This document shows positions 1-7,598 of a stretch of DNA of 64,000 nt, in pieces. Below the pieces are notes generated by a model, which was given only the letters and a program-made list of their open reading frames with translations, did no database searches and was not told where the DNA came from. The stretch lies in contig JAAEZA010000002.1 of NCBI GenBank assembly GCA_018223125.1, forward strand, positions 113,474-177,473, written 5' to 3'. This DNA comes from Paracoccaceae bacterium (GTDB taxonomy: Bacteria > Pseudomonadota > Alphaproteobacteria > Rhodobacterales > Rhodobacteraceae). The position numbers and the translations under genes are program-made. How positions within the stretch are numbered: the stretch's first letter is position 1; each line of letters opens with the position of its first letter.

Positions 1-2
1 GG

Positions 3-1952
3 GCGCGGGCCAAGGGCGCGAAACTGGTGGAACATACTCCTGTAACGGAAATCCTGACCGAAAACGGAAAGATCACCGGCGTGCGCACCCCGCAAGGCGA
101 TGTCATGTGCGAGAAGCTGGTCCTGTGTTGCGGCCAGTGGACCCGTGAACTGGCAAAAACCATTGGCGTGACCGTGCCGCTGGTGTCTGTCGAACACCAG
201 TATATGGTGACGGAACCTTTTGATGTGCCCTCCGATCTGCCGACCCTGCGCGATCCCGACCGCCTGACCTACTACAAGGAAGAAGTGGGCGGTCTGGTCA
301 TGGGGGGCTATGAACCCAACGGCATTCCTTGGGCACAGGATGGCATTCCCGATCCGTTCGACTTCCAGTTGCTGGAGTCCAACTTCGACCATTTCGAACA
401 GCTTGTCGAACTGGCCCTGCCCCGCGTACCTGCCCTGCAAACGGCAGGGATCAAGCAACTGATCAACGGCCCCGAAAGTTTCACACCGGACGGGAATTTC
501 ATTCTTGGCGAAGCGCCGGAAATGGCCAATGTCTTTATCGGCGCAGGCTTTAACGCCTTTGGCATCGCCTCGGGCGGGGGGGCAGGAATGGCGCTGGCGG
601 AATGGGTCGCCAATGGCGCGCCCCCTTATGACATGTGGCCGGTGGACATCCGCCGCTTTGGCCGCCCCCATTCCGACGAGGACTGGGTGCGTACGCGCAC
701 ACTCGAAGCCTACGGCAAGCATTACACGATGGCATGGCCCTCAGAGGAACACTCCAGCGGCCGCCCCTGCCGCCGCTCTCCGCTTTATGAAACCCTGCTG
801 CGCAGCGGGGCCGTCTTTGGCGAGAAACTGGGCTGGGAGCGGCCCAACTGGTTTGCCGAAGAAGGTGAGGACGCCCGCGACATCTACACATTCGAACGCC
901 CGAACTGGCACGCTGCCGTGGGCCGCGAACATAAGGCCGCACGGGAAGCAGCGGTCCTGTTCGACCAGACCTCTTTTGCAAAGTTCATCCTGAAGGGACC
1001 GGATGCCGAGGCCGCGCTGGGGTGGATTGCCGCCAACCGCGTGGACAAACCCGTGGGCAGTATCATCTACACCCAGATGCTGAACGACAACGGCGGCATC
1101 GAGTGCGACCTGACCTGTGTGCGTATCGCACTTGACGAATATTACATCGTGACAGGCACCGGCTACGCTACCCATGATTTCGACTGGATCGCCCGCAACA
1201 TTCCCGAAGGCCTGAACGCGCAACTGGTGGATGTGACCTCTTCCAATGCGGTGCTGTCCCTTTTCGGACCCAAAGCGCGGGATATTCTGGCGGCCTGCAC
1301 CCGCGACGATATCAGCAATGAAGCTTTCCCGTTCGGCCAGTCCCGAAAACTCGGCATCGCAGGCTGTCCCGTGCTGGCCCTTCGGATCACCTATGTCGGC
1401 GAACTCGGCTGGGAATTGCACCTGCCTGTGGAATACGCACTGACTGTCTATGAGGCGATTCACGCGGCGGGTAAGGAACACGGGCTGCGCAATGCAGGCT
1501 ACCGCGCTATTGAAACCCTGCGGCTGGAAAAAGGCTATCGCGCGTGGAGCTCTGATATCGGGCCGGATCACACGCCGGATGAAGCGGGGCTTGGCTGGGC
1601 GGTGAAAATGAAGTCCAACATTCCGTTCAAAGGACGCGAGGCGGTGCAGGCCCAGCGGGAAGAGGGCAAGAAAAAGATCATGGCCACTTTCACCTGTAAC
1701 GGGGATGTAATCCTGTCGGGCCGTGAAACCATCTATCGCAACGGCGAAAGCTGCGGCTGGCTGTCCTCTGCCGGTTACGGCCATACGCTCGGGCAGAGTA
1801 TCGGCATGGGTTATGTGCGCGCCGGTGAGCCGATTGATCGGGACTATGTGCTGGCAGGCGAATACGAACTGGAAGTGGCAACAGAGAGGGTGCCCGCGAA
1901 CGTCACGCTCTCCCCGTTGTTCGATCCCAAAATGGAGCGGGTGAAAGCCTGA
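3..1952 (+). CDS. Dimethylglycine/sarcosine dehydrogenase-like FAD oxidoreductase, 5' end missing
   Basis: The frame is open to the window edge, so the start codon and the N-terminal FAD dinucleotide fold lie upstream; 649 residues are visible. The visible part begins inside a DAO-type FAD oxidoreductase, with its C-terminal FAD segment (GFNAFGIASGGGAGMALAEW) near residues 182-200. A short linker domain follows, then a GcvT-like aminomethyltransferase domain (about 260-550) and its C-terminal barrel (about 560-645, with GYGHTLGQSIGMGYV). This order is typical of dimethylglycine and sarcosine dehydrogenases, which oxidise N-methyl groups and pass the C1 unit to tetrahydrofolate. The substrate cannot be told from the sequence; dimethylglycine, sarcosine or another N-methyl amine are all possible. 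Full-length relatives have about 800-850 residues. The 380 bases downstream hold only a CCGGTG/CACCGG hairpin (2001-2020) and the next promoter. Confidence 0.88.
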   Translation, partial: ARAKGAKLVEHTPVTEILTENGKITGVRTPQGDVMCEKLVLCCGQWTRELAKTIGVTVPLVSVEHQYMVTEPFDVPSDLPTLRDPDRLTYYKEEVGGLVMGGYEPNGIPWAQDGIPDPFDFQLLESNFDHFEQLVELALPRVPALQTAGIKQLINGPESFTPDGNFILGEAPEMANVFIGAGFNAFGIASGGGAGMALAEWVANGAPPYDMWPVDIRRFGRPHSDEDWVRTRTLEAYGKHYTMAWPSEEHSSGRPCRRSPLYETLLRSGAVFGEKLGWERPNWFAEEGEDARDIYTFERPNWHAAVGREHKAAREAAVLFDQTSFAKFILKGPDAEAALGWIAANRVDKPVGSIIYTQMLNDNGGIECDLTCVRIALDEYYIVTGTGYATHDFDWIARNIPEGLNAQLVDVTSSNAVLSLFGPKARDILAACTRDDISNEAFPFGQSRKLGIAGCPVLALRITYVGELGWELHLPVEYALTVYEAIHAAGKEHGLRNAGYRAIETLRLEKGYRAWSSDIGPDHTPDEAGLGWAVKMKSNIPFKGREAVQAQREEGKKKIMATFTCNGDVILSGRETIYRNGESCGWLSSAGYGHTLGQSIGMGYVRAGEPIDRDYVLAGEYELEVATERVPANVTLSPLFDPKMERVKA

Positions 1953-2259
1953 TCTCCACCCCCTAGGGCTGCTTCTGCAAGGCCTCGCTCCCCATTGCAT
2001 CCGGTGTCTCCTTTCACCGGGTGCGACACGGAATCTGCTAAAAAGATACTGTCGCATTAAAACCGCCAAGCTGTGCTTTATTCCAAAGCAAACAGACACA
2101 TCCGCGCCGGAGGCAGAATCTTTGCCTGCCAGTTCACGCCATCGCGACTTTCCATTTTATCCAGTCACAGCCGCCACTTAGTGAACCTCCCCGTTCACGC
2201 CACGGGGTTTATTTCTCCTGCTTCACTCACCCTTTGGTGACATTTCCGTCAGTTTTGCC

Positions 2260-2285
2260 GGAACGATTCCGATCAAAGCCGCGTT
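2260..2285 (+). promoter_or_regulatory. EcfG-type general stress response promoter
   Basis: GGAAC at 2260-2264 is separated by 17 bases from CGTT at 2282-2285. This matches the alphaproteobacterial EcfG (sigma-EcfG) consensus GGAAC-N16/17-CGTT. It lies about 47 bases upstream of the first small ORF of a run of DUF883-like, holin-like and DUF3618 genes, which are typical members of general stress regulons. I read it directly; transcription is inferred. The rest of 1953-2331 shows two small hairpins (2001-2020 and 2181-2198) and no gene. Confidence 0.75.
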
Positions 2286-2331
2286 GGAACTGCAATGGGT
2301 GACGCGCAGACGCACCGCTTAAGAAGGAGAA

Positions 2332-2406
2332 ATGAACATGCACAATGTATTCTACATCATCGGGGTGGTCGTCGTCGTTCTGGCCATCATTAGCCTTGCA
2401 TTTTAA
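2332..2406 (+). CDS. 24-residue hydrophobic membrane peptide
   Basis: ATG at 2332 follows a strong ribosome binding site (AAGAAGGAG) at 7 bases spacing and runs 24 codons to TAA. The peptide is MNMHNVF followed by an uninterrupted hydrophobic stretch (YIIGVVVVVLAIISLAF), so it is essentially one transmembrane helix. It lies directly downstream of an EcfG-type promoter and 18 bases before the DUF883-like gene. Very short hydrophobic proteins like this occur upstream of stress genes in alphaproteobacteria, but I know no assigned function. The perfect SD and the membrane-helix composition argue that it is real rather than chance. Confidence 0.7.
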   Translation: MNMHNVFYIIGVVVVVLAIISLAF

Positions 2407-2424
2407 ACCGACAGGAGACGCATT

Positions 2425-2955
2425 ATGAACAATCAAAATACGTTGAACACTCAAGGCAAATCTTCCGTAGCGGAAAAAGCAAAAGAGACCGCGTCGGACC
2501 TTGCCGGACAAGCGAAAGAAACCGCCCAGAGCACCGCACAAACGGCTGCCAACGCAGCGGTTCAGCAAGCCGACAACGCAAAATCTTCGGTTGCTGACGA
2601 AGTGTCCGGAGTTGCCTCTGCACTGCGTACAGCCGCTGACGAGATGCGCAACGGATCGCCCCAAGAACGCACGTTCGGTCAAATGGCCGAAGGTCTGGCG
2701 GACGCTTCCGATGCCCTGCGCGACAAGGATCTCGGCACGATGGTAGATGACGTAACCCAATTCGCCCGCAAGAATCCGTTGCTGTTCCTTGGTGGTGCCG
2801 CGCTGGTCGGATTTGCTGCAACCCGTTTTGCCAAAGCATCCGGTGGCGCAACCAACAGCCACAACCATTCAACGGCCGGATCGGCGCAGGGTTATGAAAC
2901 CTACGCACCTGCCGCACAAACCGGAACAACACGCACAGGAGGAGACTTCTCATGA
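2425..2955 (+). CDS. DUF883/YqjD-like amphipathic membrane-anchored stress protein
   Basis: 176 residues, preceded by ACAGGAG. Residues 10-60 are Ala/Lys/Glu/Gln-rich and look like a LEA-style amphipathic helix (repeats of the type AEKAKETASDLAGQAKETAQ). Residues about 115-135 form one hydrophobic helix (NPLLFLGGAALVGFAATRF), followed by a hydrophilic Gly/Thr/His-rich tail. This helix-plus-single-TM plan resembles the ElaB/YqjD/DUF883 family, which sits in the inner membrane and is linked to stress or stationary phase. It overlaps the next start by 4 bases (ATGA) and so is translationally coupled to the holin-like gene, the usual YqjD-YqjE pairing. Confidence 0.7.
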   Translation: MNNQNTLNTQGKSSVAEKAKETASDLAGQAKETAQSTAQTAANAAVQQADNAKSSVADEVSGVASALRTAADEMRNGSPQERTFGQMAEGLADASDALRDKDLGTMVDDVTQFARKNPLLFLGGAALVGFAATRFAKASGGATNSHNHSTAGSAQGYETYAPAAQTGTTRTGGDFS

Positions 2956-3350
2956 GCGATCATCAACCGAACAAAAGCGCCGGTTCCGTCCTGAGCGATG
3001 CGCTGAACAATGTCAGTTCGCTGGTCCGCAGCGAAGTTGATCTCGCCCGTGCCGAAATCAGTGAAAACATAAACCGCGCCGGTACGGCCCTTGGCCTGAT
3101 CGCAGGCGCCGCAATCATTGCGCTGGTGTCCCTGAATGTTCTGGCAGGTGCCCTTGTGGCCGGTCTGGCCGAAGCGGGCCTTGATGCCGGATGGGCTGCG
3201 CTGATCGTTGGCGTGATCCTTGCCGGTATTGCCTACGGGATGATCGCCAAAGGACTGAACGATCTGAAACTGTCCAGCCTCGCACCGACACGCACCGCAA
3301 AAAACGTCAAACGTGATGCCAAAGCTATCAAGGAGTCTTACGATGCCTAA
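2952..3350 (+). CDS. YqjE/phage-holin-like superfamily membrane protein
   Basis: 132 residues. An N-terminal soluble helix (SSLVRSEVDLARAEISENI) is followed by two hydrophobic helices near residues 40-65 and 70-92, then a basic tail. This is the plan of the Phage_holin_3_6/YqjE family (bacterial phage-holin superfamily proteins). In bacteria these sit next to DUF883 and DUF3618 genes and are not lysis genes. The start overlaps the stop of the upstream gene (ATGA), and its own stop overlaps the next start by 8 bases, so three genes form a tight operon. Role in the envelope under stress is inferred from family and context. Confidence 0.72.
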   Translation: MSDHQPNKSAGSVLSDALNNVSSLVRSEVDLARAEISENINRAGTALGLIAGAAIIALVSLNVLAGALVAGLAEAGLDAGWAALIVGVILAGIAYGMIAKGLNDLKLSSLAPTRTAKNVKRDAKAIKESYDA

Positions 3351-4599
3351 CGACACCAGAAGTGCCAGTGAAATTGAACGCGACATTGAACGGCAGCGTG
3401 CCAATCTGAGCGACAATATCGAAACCCTGCAAGACAAGTTTTCCATCGACACGATGGTCCGTCAGGTCGGTGACCAGTTCCGCGAACACGGTGGCGATCT
3501 GGGCCGCTCTGTGGTGGAGCAGGTCAAGGCCAATCCGGTACCGCTGGCCCTGACAGGGATCGGTCTTGCCTGGATGATGTTTGGCAACGGACAAAAACGC
3601 GAGCAGCCCAACCGCTCTCGTGAGTATCGGTCCTTTGACCGTTATAACAGCCACGAACGTGACGCCTACCCGGCGACACGGGTTGCCCCCCACCCGGCAG
3701 ATGATTACCGCTCCCGCGAGGACGATTATCGCCAGTCACGGCGCCGCTCCGGCATGCCCTATTCGCCACCTGTGAAAACACTGGGCAATGGTGATCCGCT
3801 GCCGTCCTGGTCACAGGATGACGATGACGACGGCACGTCCTACATCGCTGATCGTGCCGCTGATGCACAAGACGCAATGGGCCATGCACGGGATCGCGTC
3901 GCAGACGCCAAGGACCAAGTCGCCGGAAGCGTTGCCGATGCCAAAGATCAGGTCACCGGCAGTGTATCACACGGTGCGGACAAATTGCGCGACAGTGCGG
4001 GTAATCTGCGGGACAGGGTGTCTTCCGCCGCTGCCTCCGGCAAATCCGCAATCGCCAGTGGTGCAGGGACCGTTCAGGACAAAATGGCGGCCGCACGCAG
4101 CCGGATTGCAGAAGGCACCGAGAACCTTAGCGAGGAAGGCCGCAAGCGGGTTATTGCTGCGCGCGAGAAAGCCATCGAGATGCGCCGGACCGCCACGCAA
4201 AAAGCCTCTGAAGGAGCGGATGCCGCTGCTGACTTTTATGACCGGCAGCCGCTTGTCGTCGGGGCGCTGGCCCTTGCTGTGGGTGCTGCGCTGGGGGGTG
4301 CCCTGCCGCGCACCCGCACCGAAGACAAATATGTCGGTGCCCACAGCGACAGGATGTTCGAAGAAGCGGAACGCATCTTTCAGGAGGAGAAAGAGAAAGC
4401 CGCACGGGTTGCCAAATCGGTCCAGAAAGAGGTGAAGGATATCGCATCCGAAACCAAATCCGATCTCGACAGCGGCGCGCCCGGTGACAAATCCGCCGTG
4501 GAAGCTGTTGGTGACAAAGCGAAATCCGCTGCCAATCGCGTTGCAGACAAAGCCAAATCAAAGGCCAAGGAAGAGGAGCTTGGAAAGCCAAGCACCTGA
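3343..4599 (+). CDS. DUF3618 protein with LEA-like repeats and membrane anchor
   Basis: I place the start at ATG 3343 (MPNDTRSASEIERDI) behind AAGGAG, overlapping the upstream stop; an earlier in-frame start at 3313 lies deep in the neighbour. 418 residues. DUF3618 covers about 1-85 (EIERDIERQRANLSDNIETL, then a short hydrophobic segment near LALTGIGLAWMMF). Residues 85-165 are polar and Arg/Tyr/Ser rich. Residues 170-300 hold LEA-like repeats, including two near-identical 11-residue units (VADAKDQVAGS / VADAKDQVTGS). A hydrophobic helix near 305-325 (PLVVGALALAVGAALGGALP) and a charged Ala/Lys-rich tail follow. It appears to be a desiccation or osmotic-stress type membrane-associated protein at the end of the EcfG-linked operon. 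Confidence 0.75.
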   Translation: MPNDTRSASEIERDIERQRANLSDNIETLQDKFSIDTMVRQVGDQFREHGGDLGRSVVEQVKANPVPLALTGIGLAWMMFGNGQKREQPNRSREYRSFDRYNSHERDAYPATRVAPHPADDYRSREDDYRQSRRRSGMPYSPPVKTLGNGDPLPSWSQDDDDDGTSYIADRAADAQDAMGHARDRVADAKDQVAGSVADAKDQVTGSVSHGADKLRDSAGNLRDRVSSAAASGKSAIASGAGTVQDKMAAARSRIAEGTENLSEEGRKRVIAAREKAIEMRRTATQKASEGADAAADFYDRQPLVVGALALAVGAALGGALPRTRTEDKYVGAHSDRMFEEAERIFQEEKEKAARVAKSVQKEVKDIASETKSDLDSGAPGDKSAVEAVGDKAKSAANRVADKAKSKAKEEELGKPST

Positions 4600-4605
4600 T
4601 TGACG

Positions 4606-4629
4606 AAGGGGGCTTTTACAGCCCCCTTT
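4606..4629 (+). terminator. Rho-independent terminator candidate
   Basis: AAGGGGGC (4606-4613), a 7-base loop and GCCCCCTT (4621-4628) followed by a short T/C run form an 8-bp GC-rich stem. It lies 7 bases after the DUF3618 stop codon, the expected end of the stress operon. Confidence 0.6.
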
Positions 4630-4654
4630 CCCCCCGCTAAAAAGGAATACCCAG

Positions 4655-5602
4655 ATGGCAAGAGGCCGCACAGCAGACTCTCCTGATCGCATCCCCGCCA
4701 AAGGCTGGAAGGATGTGGCATTCCGTGTGAAGGACGAGATCGCCAACGACCGGATCGGTCTTGTCGCTGCCGGAGTGGCGTTCTATGGCCTTCTGGCTTT
4801 GTTTCCGGCAATTACAGCCGTGATCGCCATCAGCGGTTTGCTGGTCGAACCCAGCCAGATTGTCGAGCAAATGCAGTCTTTCTCCGGTCTGATGCCGGAA
4901 GAGGTTATGACGATTATTACCGATCAGGCCACGGCTGTTGCCGGATCGCGGGACGGGGGGCTCGGGCTGGCTGCGGTCATCGGCATACTGGTCGCGGTCT
5001 ATTCGGCGTCCAAAGGGATGGCCAGCCTGATCGAAGGGTTGAATGTCGTCTACGACGAGAATGAATCCCGCGGCTTCATCAAACTGAAACTGGTGACAAT
5101 CGGCCTCACTCTCCTGCTGATTGCCGGCCTGATCGTCGGGCTCGGGGTGACATTATCAGTCCCTGCAATTCTGGCTTTTGCCAATCTGGGGACGCTGTCC
5201 TCGGTTTTCGCGGCAATCCTGCCGTGGCTGGTACTTGTGGCAATGACGATGTTCGGACTGGCCGCGCTGTACCACTTTGCCCCCTCAAGGGACCGTCCGG
5301 AATGGCAATGGGCCTCTCCGGGAGCCATTATCGGCTGCATCATGTGGATCGTCGCCTCCATCGGGTTTGCTTTTTATGTGGGGAATTTCGGGTCTTACAA
5401 TGAAAGTTTCGGCACCTTGGCCGGTGCAATCGTTTTGCTGATGTGGTTCTGGATTTCAGCCTACATTGTTCTGGTCGGCGCAGAGGTGAATGCCGAGCTG
5501 GAGGCGCAAACCCGCAAGGACACAACAGTCGGGCAGGATGAACCGATGGGGGAGCGCGATGCTGTAAAAGCGGACAATCTGGGCGAGGCAGCGGGGAAGT
5601 GA
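4655..5602 (+). CDS. YihY/virulence factor BrkB family membrane protein
   Basis: 315 residues with SD AAAAGGA upstream of ATG 4655. Family hallmarks are the early motif DRIGLVAAGVAFYGLLALFPA (about 31-51), a region KGMASLIEGLNVVYDENESRGF (about 113-134) and WASPGAIIGCIMWIVASIGF (about 219-238). About six membrane helices are visible and the C-terminus is hydrophilic and charged. The family was once called ribonuclease BN by mistake; it is an inner-membrane protein of unknown transport function. It follows the terminator of the stress operon and precedes an AI-2E-type permease by 55 bases, so the two may be cotranscribed. Confidence 0.85.
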   Translation: MARGRTADSPDRIPAKGWKDVAFRVKDEIANDRIGLVAAGVAFYGLLALFPAITAVIAISGLLVEPSQIVEQMQSFSGLMPEEVMTIITDQATAVAGSRDGGLGLAAVIGILVAVYSASKGMASLIEGLNVVYDENESRGFIKLKLVTIGLTLLLIAGLIVGLGVTLSVPAILAFANLGTLSSVFAAILPWLVLVAMTMFGLAALYHFAPSRDRPEWQWASPGAIIGCIMWIVASIGFAFYVGNFGSYNESFGTLAGAIVLLMWFWISAYIVLVGAEVNAELEAQTRKDTTVGQDEPMGERDAVKADNLGEAAGK

Positions 5603-5657
5603 ACAACAAAGTCCCCAACCGCCACTGCGCGTTTCTTCTAACGGCGAGTCTGGCGTG

Positions 5658-6803
5658 ATGACAAACACCCCACCGGAAATGCCTCCTTCACCCAATGAAA
5701 GATTATCGTCCCACCTTGCCGGACTGCGGATACCTGTTTTTGGCATCTTTCTTATTTTGCTGTTGCAGGCCCTTGTCTGGGCCAGCGACTTTTTAATTCC
5801 CGTCACCACGGCATTTCTCGGCTATCTGATCCTGAACCGCCCCCGCCGCTGGCTGGAGCGTTGCGGGGTTCCGCCTTTCCTGTCGGCAACGCTGTTTGTG
5901 ACCGTGCTATCCGTCGTGATCAGCATGTTTCTCGTTCAGATCAGTTCCCCGACAGCCCAGTTCATAGAAGATCTGCCTTGGCTGATCGAACAGATGAAGA
6001 ACCAGCTTTCAAATTCCGGCGGTACGCTGGAAGCGATCAAGGATGCTACGGTCGCGGCGGGTGAAATCATTGCGGATCAGGAACGGGAAACGGTTGAGGT
6101 AGAAGTGGTATCCGATCCCGGTATCGTCACCGCAATTTTCAGCATGGCTCCAAGCTTTTTGAGCCGTATTCTCTTTGCGCTGGTACTGCTGTTTTTTCTG
6201 ATCTCATCAGGCGACCTGTTTCTCGCAAAAACTATCGAGAGCATTGACGCCTTCGCAGAAAAGCGCCGTGCCGTTGAAGTCCTGCACGCTATCGAGGACC
6301 GGCTCGGCTATTACCTCGGGGGGATAACACTCATCAACATCGGGCTGGGCGTTACAATCAGTATAGCGATGTATCTGTGGGGGATGCCCAACGTGCCGGT
6401 CTTCGGATTTCTCGCCTTTGGTCTGAATTTCGTCCCCTTCCTGGGAGGTCTGATGGGGGCGGCGATTGCAGGTTCCGTAGCATTTGTCAGCCTTGAAAGC
6501 GCATGGACCGCGCTCGGGGTGTTTGCAACTTATGCGACCCTGACCTCTATCGAAGGGCAACTGGTGACACCCATGCTGATCTCGAAAAGGATGCGGTTAA
6601 ACACGACAATCGTGTTTCTGACGGTCGCTTTCTTTGCCTGGATCTGGTCGGTAATGGGGATGGTCGTGGCCTTGCCGGTTCTTATCGTGATCAAAATCGC
6701 CTGCGATGAATCCCGTTCCCTGCGTGTGATCGGCCGCTTTATCGGCGGAGCGGATGACGACCGCGCTGTGGCAGCCGCCCGTGAAGAATCCACGGCCGGC
6801 TGA
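5658..6803 (+). CDS. AI-2E family transporter (PerM/YdiK-like permease)
   Basis: 381 residues from ATG 5658; an in-frame GTG at 5655 is an alternative. About eight membrane helices: two N-terminal (about 22-65), one near 73-96, a large soluble segment (about 100-165), then hydrophobic segments to residue 350. The motif NFVPFLGGLMGAAIAGSVA near 255-275 and the segment LTSIEGQLVTPMLISKRMRL (about 295-315) are characteristic of the AI-2E transporter (PF01594) family. Family members range from autoinducer-2 exporters to Na+/H+ antiporters, so the substrate is open. The C-terminus is Ala/Asp rich and probably cytoplasmic. Confidence 0.85.
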   Translation: MTNTPPEMPPSPNERLSSHLAGLRIPVFGIFLILLLQALVWASDFLIPVTTAFLGYLILNRPRRWLERCGVPPFLSATLFVTVLSVVISMFLVQISSPTAQFIEDLPWLIEQMKNQLSNSGGTLEAIKDATVAAGEIIADQERETVEVEVVSDPGIVTAIFSMAPSFLSRILFALVLLFFLISSGDLFLAKTIESIDAFAEKRRAVEVLHAIEDRLGYYLGGITLINIGLGVTISIAMYLWGMPNVPVFGFLAFGLNFVPFLGGLMGAAIAGSVAFVSLESAWTALGVFATYATLTSIEGQLVTPMLISKRMRLNTTIVFLTVAFFAWIWSVMGMVVALPVLIVIKIACDESRSLRVIGRFIGGADDDRAVAAAREESTAG

Positions 6804-6937
6804 CCCGGCAATATTGCTTGAATGGGGCATTCCAAGGCCGCCAAGTTACCCAAACGTCATACGCCATCCAGCGCGGATTAATTGGACTTTCAGGCCTGAT
6901 ACCGCTAGGTCCGTTTGGGTTAACAGACAGGGCAACC

Positions 6938-7579
6938 ATGACAGATACGACCTATCCGAGCCAGTTCGTCTCCCACCGCCGCGCGGATACAGCCGTGCAC
7001 CTGCTGGGGCTGGTATTGATTTTTGTCGCCGGCGGGCTGGTAATGATCAAATCTGCTGCGGTCCATCCGCTGACGGTTTTTCTTGCCGTCAGCGTCTATG
7101 TTTTATGTGCACTGGTGTCCAATGTGGCGTCGTGGACCTATCATTTTGCCCCGTGGCACGGGCATCGCGTGACCCTGCGCCGGCTGGACCATGCCGCGAT
7201 CTATCCCAGCATTGCCGGAACATTCACACCGTTTTTCGTACTCGCAAATACCGGCTGGACCCTCTCCCTTCTGGTGATCTGCTGGGGGCTGACCTTTGTC
7301 GCAATCTATAAAAAGCTGACAGATGTGGCTGTGCAATCCAAATGGTCGACGGCTTCCTACCTCGGCCTTGGCGCGATCGGGCTGCTGGCCCTGCCCGATA
7401 TGCAACACATGCCGCTGGCGACACTCTGGTGCATTATCGCAGGTGCGGGCGCCTATGTGATCGGCACCGTCTTCTACACGCGCCGGTCCATGCCTTTCCG
7501 GTATGCGATCTGGCATCTTTGGGTGAATGTCGGCGGCATTTTCATGTTTGCCGGAATCTGGAACGCGCTGTTTTTGTGA
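6938..7579 (+). CDS. Hemolysin III (YqfA/PAQR-like) family membrane protein
   Basis: 213 residues from ATG 6938 (MTDTTYPSQF); an upstream in-frame start at 6818 has no family match and would add 40 poorly conserved residues. Seven hydrophobic helices. The family motifs RRADTAVHLLGL (about 12-23, with the conserved His), SNVASWTYHFAPWHGHRVTLRRLDHAAIY (about 59-87, with the SxxxH and D(H) metal-site elements) and the C-terminal RRSMPFRYAIWHLWVNVGGIFMF (about 180-202, HxxxH-like) are all present. Members are related to eukaryotic PAQR receptors with a zinc site; bacterial function is mostly unknown. It converges on the antiporter gene, 19 bases apart. Confidence 0.88.
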   Translation: MTDTTYPSQFVSHRRADTAVHLLGLVLIFVAGGLVMIKSAAVHPLTVFLAVSVYVLCALVSNVASWTYHFAPWHGHRVTLRRLDHAAIYPSIAGTFTPFFVLANTGWTLSLLVICWGLTFVAIYKKLTDVAVQSKWSTASYLGLGAIGLLALPDMQHMPLATLWCIIAGAGAYVIGTVFYTRRSMPFRYAIWHLWVNVGGIFMFAGIWNALFL

Positions 7580-7598
7580 AACCGGCTGTCTGACAGCG

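Noticed and set aside
741..2099. Long antisense open frame (about 450 codons) opposite the dimethylglycine-dehydrogenase-like gene
   Set aside because: No recognisable domain; caused by high GC codon bias of the real gene. Similar long antisense frames at 8403-9422, 23937-25313, 30928-32511, 44740-46287 and 47777-49339 were rejected for the same reason.
3896..3962. CRISPR-like or tandem DNA repeat
   Set aside because: The 33-base similarity is explained by the two LEA-like 11-residue units in coding sequence; there are no spacers.
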